From positions 2,108,001 through 2,172,000 of the forward strand of contig NZ_VIVK01000001.1 of NCBI RefSeq assembly GCF_007828865.1: a stretch of 64,000 nt of DNA, written 5' to 3'. The stretch comes from Kribbella amoyensis. Its GTDB lineage: Bacteria; Actinomycetota; Actinomycetes; Propionibacteriales; Kribbellaceae. The translations under genes and the position numbers were made by a program. The notes under the pieces are model-generated. The model saw only the letters and a program-made list of their open reading frames with translations. It did not search any database and had not been told where the DNA came from. This document shows, piece after piece, positions 15,004 to 23,623 of the stretch (within the stretch, counting starts at the first letter, position 1; each line of letters opens with the position of its first letter).

Positions 15004-16165
15004 TGTCGGCGGGATGACGCGGTACCGCGGCGAGCGTGACGGGCGCCGCGAGGACGGCCATGGCAGCAAGCAGGTTGAGAGTCACGGGAAGCCCGGCCAG
15101 GTGGGTCAGGGCCGGCGCCAGGAGTGCGCCGACGATGACGGTGAGGGCGTCCATCGCGAAGAACAGGGCGCCGACACGGCCCAGCAGGTCGCTTGGGGTG
15201 GCTCGCTGAAGGGTGGTCTGGGTGGTGATCAGGAGGATGCTGCCGGGGATGCCCAGGAGGAAGGTGGCCGCGATTGCCCACGGAACCGACGGCGCGTTGA
15301 CGAGCCCGAAGAACGCGACCGCGGCCACGGCCTGGGTCGTCGCGAGGAGGTCGCGAATCCCCAACCAGGACTGGGCCTTCGTGGCCAGCGCGGCCCCGAC
15401 GAGGTAGCCGGCGCCAAGTCCGGAGATCAGGTAGCCGACCATGGATCCAGGGGCGTGCAGGCGATCCACCGTCAACGGTACGAGCAGCGCCGTGAGGCCC
15501 GCGTTGGCGGTGAAGAAGATGCCGTTGCCGAGCAGGAGGCCGCGCAGTGCCTGGTGGCGGCCGGCGTACCGGAAGCCTTCGAGTGGCCGGGCGGCCTCGC
15601 CCTGGGAGCGCGGTGGCTGGGTCCGGATCGCGCCGATGATTGCTGCTGACAACAAATAGCTGGCGATGTCGGTGTAGAGGACGAAGGTGATGCCCGGGCC
15701 GGCCAGGAGGAGTGCGCCGAGTGGTGGTGCGGCGAGCCGGATCACGCTGCCGGAGAAGGCGGTCAGCGCGTTCGCCCTGGCGAGTTCGGGCCCGGTGCCG
15801 ACCACGGCCGGTACCAGGGCGCGCGCCGCCGGCCGGAACACGGTGGTCGCCACGCTCTCGACCAGGATCGCTACGTAGACGAGCCAGATCCGGCTCGGGG
15901 AGTCGGCGAACAGGATCAGCGCGACCGCGGCCGCGCTGACCAGATCCGCGAGCCACATCGCGCGGGCCAGGTGCCACCGGTCGAGCAGGACGCCGGCCCA
16001 TGGCCCGATCGCCAATGCGGGCAGGGATTCGAGCGCGAGGGCGAGCCCGGTCGCCGCCACCGATCCGGTCACCTGGAACACGTGCACCGGGATCGCGACG
16101 ATCAGCAGCCACGATCCGATCCCCGAGATCGCGCTGCTCGCCCACACCAGCCGGAAGTCCCGCAC
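14966..16165 (-). CDS. MFS transporter, EntS/MdfA-like
   Basis: 399 residues with about 12 membrane helices (RLVWASSAISGIGSWLLIVAIP..., WAGVLLDRW as motif A, FRPAARALVP in the loop before helix 5). This matches the MFS_3 (EntS-like) exporters of siderophores or drugs. It is divergent from an XRE regulator at 16232, with an inverted repeat between them, so it is likely under that regulator. Its C-terminal 38 bp overlap the HxlR gene tail to tail. Confidence 0.8.
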   Translation of the reverse strand: MRDFRLVWASSAISGIGSWLLIVAIPVHVFQVTGSVAATGLALALESLPALAIGPWAGVLLDRWHLARAMWLADLVSAAAVALILFADSPSRIWLVYVAILVESVATTVFRPAARALVPAVVGTGPELARANALTAFSGSVIRLAAPPLGALLLAGPGITFVLYTDIASYLLSAAIIGAIRTQPPRSQGEAARPLEGFRYAGRHQALRGLLLGNGIFFTANAGLTALLVPLTVDRLHAPGSMVGYLISGLGAGYLVGAALATKAQSWLGIRDLLATTQAVAAVAFFGLVNAPSVPWAIAATFLLGIPGSILLITTQTTLQRATPSDLLGRVGALFFAMDALTVIVGALLAPALTHLAGLPVTLNLLAAMAVLAAPVTLAAVPRHPADISLPRTTPSPKP

Positions 16166-16185
16166 GGTCGGCGACGTTATCTTGT

Positions 16186-16213
16186 CAGAACAGTTTTCGG
16201 CAAGTGTGTTCTG
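16186..16213. promoter_or_regulatory. Candidate operator of the XRE regulator
   Basis: CAGAACA at 16186-16192 and TGTTCTG at 16207-16213 form a perfect inverted repeat with a 14-bp spacer in the 66-bp region between the divergent MFS and XRE genes. The region is AT-richer and must carry both promoters, so a bound regulator would repress both. Confidence 0.55.
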
Positions 16214-16231
16214 TAGGGATATGCTGTCGGC

Positions 16232-16657
16232 ATGGACCTGGGCACGGAGTTGCGTGAGCGCCGGAAGGCGGCCGGCCGGACGATCGCGTCGGTCGCGATG
16301 GACGCGGGCCTGTCGGTGCCGTACATCGCAAACCTGGAGAACGGCCGCGGCAACCCCACCGTCGCCGCGCTCGACCGCCTCTCCACGGCACTCGGGGCCG
16401 AGCTCCGGATCACCATCGCGTCCCCTTCGGATGCGGTGGAGGATGGTGGTACGACGTCGGAGCTCGGCGAGTTGGTCGCGTCCTCGGCGCGCGCCCAGGC
16501 GGTCCTGCGGCGGCTTGCGAAGGGGCGCACCCGGCGTACGGTCGAGCAGCGCCTCGTGGCGACGTTGGAGGCGTTGGCCGAGGTCCTTCCCGGGCCACCG
16601 ACCCAGGCCGATCTGGATCGGCTGCTCGACTTGATCCTGCTGTCGTCCGAGGGTTAG
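16232..16657 (+). CDS. XRE-family regulator
   Basis: 141 residues. A canonical Cro/CI helix-turn-helix spans about residues 5-60: LRERRKAAGRTIASVAMDAG, then VPYIANLENGRGNPTVAALDRL. The C-terminal half is helical (EQRLVATLEALAEVLPG) and probably dimerises. It is divergent from the EntS-like MFS gene. A phosphotransferase-like gene follows 20 bp downstream on the same strand and may be co-transcribed. Confidence 0.85.
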   Translation: MDLGTELRERRKAAGRTIASVAMDAGLSVPYIANLENGRGNPTVAALDRLSTALGAELRITIASPSDAVEDGGTTSELGELVASSARAQAVLRRLAKGRTRRTVEQRLVATLEALAEVLPGPPTQADLDRLLDLILLSSEG

Positions 16658-16677
16658 GGCAGGTTGTCCTGGGCAAC

Positions 16678-17400
16678 GTGATCCGTATGAGCGACGTGGA
16701 ACGGCCGTTGTCCGGCGGGCGGACGGTGGCCGGCGTAGTACGAGTCGGCGAGACCGTTCGTCGGCCGATGAGCGTGCGATCTCCCTTTGCGCACAGGGTT
16801 CTGCTGCGGTTGGCGGAGGCGGACGTGGGTGGCGTGCCGCGGTTCCTCGGGGTCGACGAGTACGGGCGCGAGATCCTCAGCTACCAGGCGGGCGAGACGG
16901 CTCACGGTCGGTACGAGTGGACCGACGAGCAGTTGGTCGCGATGGTGCGGCTGGTTCGAGCGATCCACGACGCGCTGGCCGGTACGCCCGAGGCCGGTGA
17001 CGCCGAGACCGTGTGCCATCACGACCTGGCGCCGTGGAACACGATCCTCACCGCCGGCCACCCGACAGCCGTGATCGACTTCGACGGAGCCGCGCCCGGA
17101 CCGCGGGCGGACGACCTGGCGTATCTGCTGTGGACGTTCCTGGACCTCGGCCTCTCGTCGACGTCGGCGGGGGAGCATGCTCGCCTTCTCCGCCTGGCCT
17201 GCGACGCGTACGCCGCTGACGACGGGCCCAAGCTGCACGCGGCCCTCCTCCCCGCCCTGCGGCGCGAACAAGAGCGCATCCTCGCCTTCCGAGCGGCTCA
17301 GACCGACCCGTTCTCCGCACAGAAGCACAAAGACGTCCAGACCGCCCTCCACTGGCTCGACGCCCATCAACGCACGCTGGAGGCGCATCTCGCCGCCTAG
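16678..17400 (+). CDS. APH-family phosphotransferase
   Basis: 240 residues from GTG 16678 (ATG 16687 is an alternative). The protein has a shortened N-lobe (TVAGVVRVGETVRRP, RFLGVDEYGREILSY), a catalytic loop VCHHDLAPWNTIL near 112-124 with HHD in place of HGD, and the metal-binding AVIDFDGA. This kinase fold phosphorylates small alcohols such as aminoglycosides, choline or homoserine. The target here is unknown. It follows the XRE gene closely and ends before a bidirectional hairpin. Confidence 0.8.
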   Translation: MIRMSDVERPLSGGRTVAGVVRVGETVRRPMSVRSPFAHRVLLRLAEADVGGVPRFLGVDEYGREILSYQAGETAHGRYEWTDEQLVAMVRLVRAIHDALAGTPEAGDAETVCHHDLAPWNTILTAGHPTAVIDFDGAAPGPRADDLAYLLWTFLDLGLSSTSAGEHARLLRLACDAYAADDGPKLHAALLPALRREQERILAFRAAQTDPFSAQKHKDVQTALHWLDAHQRTLEAHLAA

Positions 17401-17423
17401 AAGCGACCGGCGCAGACGCAGAA

Positions 17424-17454
17424 CCGGCCGGCACCCCCGCGGGGTACCGGCCGG
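17424..17454. terminator. Bidirectional terminator between the APH and tex genes
   Basis: CCGGCCGG at 17424-17431 and 17447-17454 flank an inner stem ACCCC/GGGGT (17433-17437, 17441-17445) with a 3-base loop. It lies between two convergent genes ending at 17400 and 17477. Confidence 0.8.
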
Positions 17455-17476
17455 ATCAGTGCTTACTGCTGCAGGC

Positions 17477-19918
17477 TCAGCGGACGGTGAAGCCGGCCTT
17501 GCGGAAGGCGTCGGCGAGGGAGCCCTCGTCCATCGGGGTCTCCTTCTGCTGCCCGCCGCGGCCCTGGCCACCTTGACCGCGGCCGCCCTGTCCGCCCCGG
17601 CCCTGACCGCCGCCCTGACCACCGCGGCCACCGCCACCCGGCCCGCGACCGCCACCACTGCTGTAGTTGCCGCCGCGGCCGCCGCCACGGTTCTGGCCAC
17701 GCTCGCCGCCTGAGCGGCCGCCACCGCCACCGCTGCCCGGCTCGTCGTCGAGGCGGAGGGTGAGCGAGATGCGCTGGCGCGGGATGTCGACCTCGAGCAC
17801 CTTCACCTTGACGATGTCGCCCGGCTTCACCACCTCGCGCGGGTCCTTCACGTAGTTCTTCGACAGCGCGGACACGTGCGCCAGCCCGTCCTGGTGGACA
17901 CCGATGTCGATGAAAGCGCCGAACGCGGCCACGTTGGTGACCTGGCCCTCCAGCTTCATCCCCGGCTTGAGGTCGGCGATCTTGTCCACCCCGTCGGCGA
18001 ACGTCGCGGTCTTGAACGCGGGCCGCGGGTCCCGGCCCGGTTTGTCCAGCTCAGCCAGGATGTCGGTCACGGTCGGCAGCCCGAAGGTGTCGTCGACGAA
18101 CTCGGCCGCCTTCAGCGACCGCAGCGCGGAGCTGTTCCCGATCAGCGCCTTCAGGTCCGAACCGGTCCGGTCCAGGATCCGCCGGACCACCGGGTACGCC
18201 TCCGGGTGCACGCTGGAGGAGTCCAGCGGGTCGTCGCCGTCGGGGATCCGGAGGAAGCCGGCCGCCTGCTCGAACGCCTTCGGGCCGAGCCGCGGGACGT
18301 CCTTCAGTGAGGACCGGGACTTGAACGGGCCGTTCTGGTCGCGGTGCAGGACGATGTTGTCGGCCAGTCCCGGGGTGATCCCGGAGACCCGGGTGAGCAG
18401 CGGCGCGGAGGCGGTGTTGAGGTCGACGCCGACCGCGTTCACACAGTCCTCGACGACCGCGTCGAGCGACCGGGACAGCGAGTTCTCCGGGAGGTCGTGC
18501 TGGTACTGCCCGACGCCGATCGACTTCGGGTCGATCTTCACCAGCTCGGCCAGCGGGTCCTGCAGCCGGCGTGCGATCGAGACGGCGCCCCGCAGCGACA
18601 CGTCCATCCCGGGCAGTTCCTGGGACGCGAACGCGGACGCGGAGTACACCGACGCGCCCGCCTCGGACACGACCGCCTTGGTCAGCTTGAGCTCGGGGTG
18701 CTTGGCGATCAGCTCACCGGCCAGCTTGTCGGTCTCGCGCGAGGCCGTACCGTTGCCGATGGCAATCAGCTCGACGTTGTGCGCGGCGGCCAGCGCGGCC
18801 AGTGTCGCGATCGACTTGTCCCACTGGTTCTGCGGGACGTGCGGGTAGATGACGCCGGTGTTGACCACCTTGCCGGTGGCGTCCACGACGGCGACCTTCA
18901 CGCCGGTCCGGAAGCCCGGGTCGAGGCCCATCGTCGCCCGGGTACCGGCCGGGGCCGCGAGCAGCAGGTCGCGCAGGTTCGCCGCGAAGACGCGGACCGC
19001 CTCGTCCTCGGCGGTCTGCCGCAGCCGCATCCGCAGGTCGATGCCGAGGTGCACCAGGATCTTCGTCCGCCAGGCCCACCGGACCGTCTCGACCAGCCAC
19101 TTGTCCGCCGCGCGGCCCTGGTTCTCGATACCGAAGCGGCGGGCGATCGTCGTCTCGTACTCGGTCGGGCCGTCCACCTCGGCGCCCTCCGGCAGCGGCT
19201 CGACGCTGAGCGCGAGCACGTCCTCCTTCTCGCCGCGGAACATCGCCAGGATCCGGTGCGACGGCATCTTCGCGAACGGCTCGTCGAAGTCGAAGTAGTC
19301 CGAGAACTTCGCGCCGTCGGTCTCCTTGCCCTCGCGCACCGTCGACGCCAGCCGGCCCTGGCCCCAGACCCGTTCGCGCAGCTCGCCGATCAGGTCGGCG
19401 TCCTCGGCGAACCGCTCGACCAGGATCGCCCGGGCGCCGTCCAGCGCGGCCTGCCCGTCGGCCACCCCGGCCGCGGCGTTCACGAACACCGCGGCCGCGG
19501 CCAGCGGCTCGACGCCCGGGTCCGCGAGCAGCCCGTCGGCCAGCGGCTCCAGGCCGGCCTCGCGGGCGATCATCGCCTTGGTCCGCCGCTTCGGCTTGAA
19601 CGGCAGGTAGATGTCCTCCAGCCGCGACTTCGTCTCGGCGGCCAGGATCGACGCCTTCAGCGCGTCGTCCAGCTTGCCCTGACTCTCGATCGACTCGAGC
19701 ACGGTCTGCCGGCGCTCCTCGAGCTCGCGCAGGTACCGCAACCGCTCCTCGAGTGTGCGCAGTTGCGCGTCGTCGAGCATCCCGGTGACCTCTTTGCGGT
19801 ACCGGGCGATGAACGGAACCGTCGAGCCCTCGTCCAGCAACCCGACGGCTGCCCGGACCTGTCCCTCGCCGACTTCCAGCTCGGCGGCGATCCGCTGCTC
19901 GATCGACTGCAAAACCAC
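17477..19918 (-). CDS. Tex-family S1 RNA-binding protein with RGG-rich tail
   Basis: 813 residues. It shows the full Tex plan: N-terminal helical domain ([20 protein letters not shown]), a YqgF/RuvC-like domain near 320-450 ([29 protein letters not shown]), helix-hairpin-helix motifs ([19 protein letters not shown] near 500) and an S1 domain near 640-710 ([26 protein letters not shown]). Tex binds nucleic acids and is linked to transcription fidelity and RNA quality control. The last 100 residues are a Gly/Arg/Gln-rich RGG tail followed by a short conserved [15 protein letters not shown] end. The tail is unusual in extent and recalls phase-separating RNA-binding proteins. Confidence 0.95.
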   Translation of the reverse strand: MVLQSIEQRIAAELEVGEGQVRAAVGLLDEGSTVPFIARYRKEVTGMLDDAQLRTLEERLRYLRELEERRQTVLESIESQGKLDDALKASILAAETKSRLEDIYLPFKPKRRTKAMIAREAGLEPLADGLLADPGVEPLAAAAVFVNAAAGVADGQAALDGARAILVERFAEDADLIGELRERVWGQGRLASTVREGKETDGAKFSDYFDFDEPFAKMPSHRILAMFRGEKEDVLALSVEPLPEGAEVDGPTEYETTIARRFGIENQGRAADKWLVETVRWAWRTKILVHLGIDLRMRLRQTAEDEAVRVFAANLRDLLLAAPAGTRATMGLDPGFRTGVKVAVVDATGKVVNTGVIYPHVPQNQWDKSIATLAALAAAHNVELIAIGNGTASRETDKLAGELIAKHPELKLTKAVVSEAGASVYSASAFASQELPGMDVSLRGAVSIARRLQDPLAELVKIDPKSIGVGQYQHDLPENSLSRSLDAVVEDCVNAVGVDLNTASAPLLTRVSGITPGLADNIVLHRDQNGPFKSRSSLKDVPRLGPKAFEQAAGFLRIPDGDDPLDSSSVHPEAYPVVRRILDRTGSDLKALIGNSSALRSLKAAEFVDDTFGLPTVTDILAELDKPGRDPRPAFKTATFADGVDKIADLKPGMKLEGQVTNVAAFGAFIDIGVHQDGLAHVSALSKNYVKDPREVVKPGDIVKVKVLEVDIPRQRISLTLRLDDEPGSGGGGGRSGGERGQNRGGGRGGNYSSGGGRGPGGGGRGGQGGGQGRGGQGGRGQGGQGRGGQQKETPMDEGSLADAFRKAGFTVR

Positions 19919-20083
19919 TGTGCCGTATCCCCTCTACGTCCAACTGGGCGACGAGAATGTCAGCCGCCCCGTCGGCGGTTCCCGTCAGGCAGACATCCTT
20001 CCCCATCCCACCCCCGAACCACGACCCAGCCCACACCCCCTGCGGACAAAACCCGTGCGAACAACTGTCCGCGCACGAGAACA

Positions 20084-20117
20084 CCCGAGCCCGCCACCGG
20101 TTGGTGACGGGCTCGGG
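20084..20117 (-). terminator. Terminator of the DHA2 gene
   Basis: CCCGAGCCCGCCACC (20084-20098) pairs with GGTGACGGGCTCGGG (20103-20117) with one mismatch and a short loop. It lies just beyond the - strand stop at 20134 and before tex. Confidence 0.75.
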
Positions 20118-20133
20118 GTTCGTCTGGTGGTAC

Positions 20134-21612
20134 TCAGGCCGCGTCGAGGGCCAGCTCCTCTTCGACCGGCTCGGTTTCGCGGGCCGGCCGCATCACGGTG
20201 CAGGCGATGACGACGGCGGCTGCGACGATGCCGGCGGCGACGGCGAAGGCGAACTGGTAGCCGTCGGTCAGGGCCTCGAGGACCGGCTTGGCGGCGGCGA
20301 CCGACTCGGTCCGGGTGGCCGAGAGGGTGGCCAGGACGGCCAGGCCCAGCGCGGCGCCGACCTCGGCGGTCGTCCCGATCAGGCCGGACGCCAGACCCGC
20401 GTCCTCCGGCTTCACGTCCGCCATCGACAGCCCCATCAACGCCGGGAAGCAGATGCCGCCACCCAGGCCGAGCAGGAGCAGCACCGGCAGGACGTGGACG
20501 AAGTAGTTACCGTCCACCGGCGCCTGGGTGAACAGCGCCAGCCCGATCACGATCAGCACCAGCCCGGCGATCAGCGGACGCCGCGCGCCGAACCGCATCA
20601 CCAGCTTCTCGGAGTACCGGACCGACAGCAGTCCCATCACCAGCGTGGTCGGCAGGAACGCCAGCCCGATCTCCAGCGCGTCGTACCCGAGCACGCGCTG
20701 CAGGTACAGCGAACCGAGGAAGAAGATGCCGAACATCCCGGAGCTGGACAGCGCCTGGATCAGGTTCGCCCCGGTCAGGTTGCGGGACCGGAAGATCCGC
20801 AGCGGCACCAGCGGGTTCGCGGCGGTCGCCTCGCGGACGACGAAGCAGGCCAGCAGGGTCAGGGTCAGCAGCGCCAGCGCGATCGTCCGGGGCGCGGTCC
20901 AGCCGAGCTCGGCGGCCGGGCTGACGATGGTGAACACGCCGACCATCAGCGCGGCGGTGATCAGCACGGCCCCCGGTACGTCGGTCCCGCGGCCCATTCC
21001 GAGGCCCTTGTCCTTCTCGATCAGCCGGATCGCCAGCGCCGCGGTCACGATGCCGATCGGCAGGTTCACGAAGAAGATCCAGTGCCAGCTGATGGCCTGC
21101 GTCAGGGCGCCACCCGCGAGCAGGCCGATCGACCCGCCGGCCGACGCCACGAACGCGTACACGCCGATCGCCTTGGCCTGTTCGCGCGGCTCGGGGAACA
21201 ACGTCACGATCATGCCCAGGATCACCGCGGAGGTCAGCGCGCCACCGATGCCCTGGACGAACCGGGCCGCCACCAGCATCTCCTGCGATCCGGCCAGCCC
21301 GCACCAGACCGACGCGAGCGTGAACACGGTCAGCCCGGCCACGAAGATGTTCCGCCGGCCGAGCAGGTCGCCGAGCCGGCCGGCCAGCAGTAGCAGCCCG
21401 CCGAACGCGATCAGGTACGCGTTCACCACCCAGGCCAGGGAGGAGTTGGTGAAGCCCAGGTCGTCCTGGATGACCGGCAGGGCCACGTTCACCACGGTCA
21501 CGTCGAGCACGATCATCAACATGCCCGCGCACAGTGTGTAGAGAGCCGCCCAGCGCGAGCGGCCGCCCGGCGCAGTCGGCGTTGTCGCCAGGGATTCGGT
21601 CGTCGCGTACAT
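20134..21612 (-). CDS. MFS transporter, DHA2 (EmrB/QacA) type
   Basis: 492 residues with 14 predicted helices. Family marks are MIVLDVTVVNVALPVIQDDL in helix 1, RLGDLLGRRN (motif A) and GGSIGLLAGGALTQAISWHW (motif C, antiporter) near residue 160. The short N-terminus is cytosolic and the tail acidic (EPVEEELALDAA). ATG 21612 has a good AAGGAG-type site. It is a proton-driven multidrug exporter by family. No regulator is adjacent, unlike the pump at 13102. Confidence 0.85.
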   Translation of the reverse strand: MYATTESLATTPTAPGGRSRWAALYTLCAGMLMIVLDVTVVNVALPVIQDDLGFTNSSLAWVVNAYLIAFGGLLLLAGRLGDLLGRRNIFVAGLTVFTLASVWCGLAGSQEMLVAARFVQGIGGALTSAVILGMIVTLFPEPREQAKAIGVYAFVASAGGSIGLLAGGALTQAISWHWIFFVNLPIGIVTAALAIRLIEKDKGLGMGRGTDVPGAVLITAALMVGVFTIVSPAAELGWTAPRTIALALLTLTLLACFVVREATAANPLVPLRIFRSRNLTGANLIQALSSSGMFGIFFLGSLYLQRVLGYDALEIGLAFLPTTLVMGLLSVRYSEKLVMRFGARRPLIAGLVLIVIGLALFTQAPVDGNYFVHVLPVLLLLGLGGGICFPALMGLSMADVKPEDAGLASGLIGTTAEVGAALGLAVLATLSATRTESVAAAKPVLEALTDGYQFAFAVAAGIVAAAVVIACTVMRPARETEPVEEELALDAA

Positions 21613-21671
21613 CGGTCGTTCTCCTTCTGGTCCGTGTGGGTGCCTACACCCCTACGTCGGACCAGAGGTGC

Positions 21672-22301
21672 TCAGATTGACACGTCCCCGGAACTTTTTT
21701 CCTGGCGCTTCGCCGGCGTTCGCGAGATCCAGTACGCGAGCAGCGCCGGAACCAGCCCGGAACCGATCACGAACACGGTGGGCAACCGCGCGACCAGCAG
21801 GAACCAGGTGGCCAGCGCGACCACGCCACCCGCGATCGGCAGCGACTTGCGGAGCAGGAACAGGTTGGCCGCGCGGAACAGGGCCCGTGGTGTCGTCTCG
21901 TCACCGGCATCCGGGAGCACGGCGAGCGCGCTGAGATACAGCCCGACGATCATCCCGGTCAACGGCACCAGTACCGCCAGCGCGAAGTACCGGATCACGC
22001 CCCCGGTCGACGTCCAGAACAGCAGCCCGAACGCGAGCGCCACCCCGCCGAAGTACAGCCCGAGCCCGGTCAGCCAGAACCGCCGGAAGGCCCACTTGAA
22101 CTCGGTCCAGAACCGGCGCAGCAACGCAGGGTGCTCCTGGCCGATCGCGTACGGGAGCACCCGCTGCAGCGCGAATGCGGCCGGGAACAGCGTCACGATG
22201 CCGAAGCTCAGCACCAGGAAGAGGAGTTGCAACAGCAGCAGGTCGCCCACGATCGACAGCTTCGCCATCACGACGTTGGTCCTGCTGGTTCCTTCGGTCA
22301 C
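21672..22301 (-). CDS. YesL-like membrane protein (DUF624)
   Basis: 209 residues from GTG 22301, preceded by AAGGAG at 5 bp; the longer frame to 22355 would cross the operator. Five or six membrane helices; the N-terminal LLLLQLLFLVLSFGIVTLFPAAFALQRVL is typical of DUF624/YesL proteins, which accompany carbohydrate ABC systems and are of unknown mechanism. It is divergent from the DeoR-LacI-type regulator at 22385, and the importer genes follow that regulator. Confidence 0.8.
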   Translation of the reverse strand: MTEGTSRTNVVMAKLSIVGDLLLLQLLFLVLSFGIVTLFPAAFALQRVLPYAIGQEHPALLRRFWTEFKWAFRRFWLTGLGLYFGGVALAFGLLFWTSTGGVIRYFALAVLVPLTGMIVGLYLSALAVLPDAGDETTPRALFRAANLFLLRKSLPIAGGVVALATWFLLVARLPTVFVIGSGLVPALLAYWISRTPAKRQEKSSGDVSI

Positions 22302-22334
22302 CTCGGCTCCTTCTGGTTCTTCACCGGCCGGTGA

Positions 22335-22348
22335 TGATCGTATGATCA
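22335..22348. promoter_or_regulatory. Candidate operator of the sugar regulator
   Basis: TGATC-GTAT-GATCA at 22335-22348 is a perfect inverted repeat, overlapping a direct repeat ATGATC. It sits in the 83-bp gap between the DUF624 and regulator genes. More TGATC/ATCAC-like elements follow to 22371. Confidence 0.45.
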
Positions 22349-22384
22349 CAAACAATCACGCACAGATCACAAGGGACCGACCAC

Positions 22385-23470
22385 ATGCTGGCACCGGAGC
22401 GTCACGAGCTGATCCTGCGGAGCCTGCGCCGCCATGGCCGGCTCCGGGTGGCCGAACTGGCCGCCGAGCTCGGCGTGTCCGCGATCACAGTACGCCGTGA
22501 TCTCGCCGAGCTGGACGCGGCCGGGCAACTCCGCCGGGTCCACGGTGGCGCGGTCGGTACCAGCTCGGCCGGCCGGTCGACCCCGGGCAGCCAGCTCACC
22601 GTCGGCATCGTCGTCCCCAGCTCGACGTTCTACTACACCGACGTGATCCGCGGCGCCGAGGCGACGGCCGACCGGTACGGCGCCCGGCTGGTGCTCGGCG
22701 TGTCCGGGTACGACGTGAAGGTCGAACGCGAACGGGTCGAGCGGATCCTCGGTCTCGGCGTGGCCGGGCTGCTGATCAGTACCGCGCTCGGTGACGGCCG
22801 GGCCAGGGACCTCGGCCGCTGGCTGGACCGGATCGACGTCCCGGTGGTGCTGATGGAACGCGCCTTCGGGTTCCCGCACGTGGCTCGCGAGTACGACCAC
22901 GTCCGCACCGATCACGCGTACGGTACGGCGCTGGCGCTGCGCCACCTCGCCTCCCTCGGGCACACCCGGATCGGGATCAACCTCAACGCCAGCGTCACCG
23001 CGCACTGGCTCCGCCACGGCATCGAACAGGCCGCCAAGGCGCTCGCCGTCGACGTCTTCGTCTCCCCGGTCGAGCTCCCGGCCCGGGGTGAGGACCCGAC
23101 GACCCTGTCCCAGCTGGACGCCTTCCTGGCCGAGTGCGAGTCCTTCGGTGCGAAGGCGGTCCTGGTGCACTCCGACGAACACGCCGCCCGCCTCCTCGAC
23201 CGGGCCATGGAGAAGGGCCTCCGGATCCCCGAGGACCTCAGCGTCATCGCGTACAACGACGAGACCGCGGCGCTCGCCGTCGTCCCGCTGACCGCGGTCT
23301 GCCCGCCGAAGTACACGATCGGCGAGACCGCCTGCGAGCTCCTCCTCCGCAAACTCCAGGCCACCCAGCCGCACCCGACCCAGCACCTCAACCTCCTCCC
23401 CGAGCTGAGAATCCGCGAGTCCTGTGGCGCCACCAACCAGCCGAGAATCCTCGAAAGTCGTTCCGGCTGA
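22385..23470 (+). CDS. DeoR-headed LacI-type sugar regulator
   Basis: 361 residues. The N-terminal 55 residues are a DeoR-type winged helix (RHELILRSLRRHGRLRVAEL, then VSAITVRRDLAELDAAGQLRRVHGGA) rather than the LacI helix-turn-helix. From about residue 70 on it is a LacI/GalR periplasmic-binding-protein-like domain (VGIVVPSSTFYYTDVIRGAE, VVLMERAF, SVIAYNDETAALAV). So a DeoR reader is joined to a LacI sugar sensor. It faces the DUF624 gene and precedes the sugar ABC genes, which it probably controls. The effector is unknown. Confidence 0.85.
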   Translation: MLAPERHELILRSLRRHGRLRVAELAAELGVSAITVRRDLAELDAAGQLRRVHGGAVGTSSAGRSTPGSQLTVGIVVPSSTFYYTDVIRGAEATADRYGARLVLGVSGYDVKVERERVERILGLGVAGLLISTALGDGRARDLGRWLDRIDVPVVLMERAFGFPHVAREYDHVRTDHAYGTALALRHLASLGHTRIGINLNASVTAHWLRHGIEQAAKALAVDVFVSPVELPARGEDPTTLSQLDAFLAECESFGAKAVLVHSDEHAARLLDRAMEKGLRIPEDLSVIAYNDETAALAVVPLTAVCPPKYTIGETACELLLRKLQATQPHPTQHLNLLPELRIRESCGATNQPRILESRSG

Positions 23471-23623
23471 CGGAACCAGCGCGGGTAGGTTCCCATCCGT
23501 GATCGATTTTGTTCATTCGACCGCTGGGGTATTGACGAGGAAAGCCCTTTCCCATACTTTCGCTGCACTCGGTGGTCCGGTGCTCACGGGCCGCCGGGGT
23601 CCTCGGAGCGAAGGAGTTCCCCT

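Noticed and set aside
18344..20107. 587-residue open frame opposite tex
   Set aside because: Composition is Arg/Gln/His/Asp-rich as expected for the antisense of a GC-rich gene; tex is clearly the coding strand.
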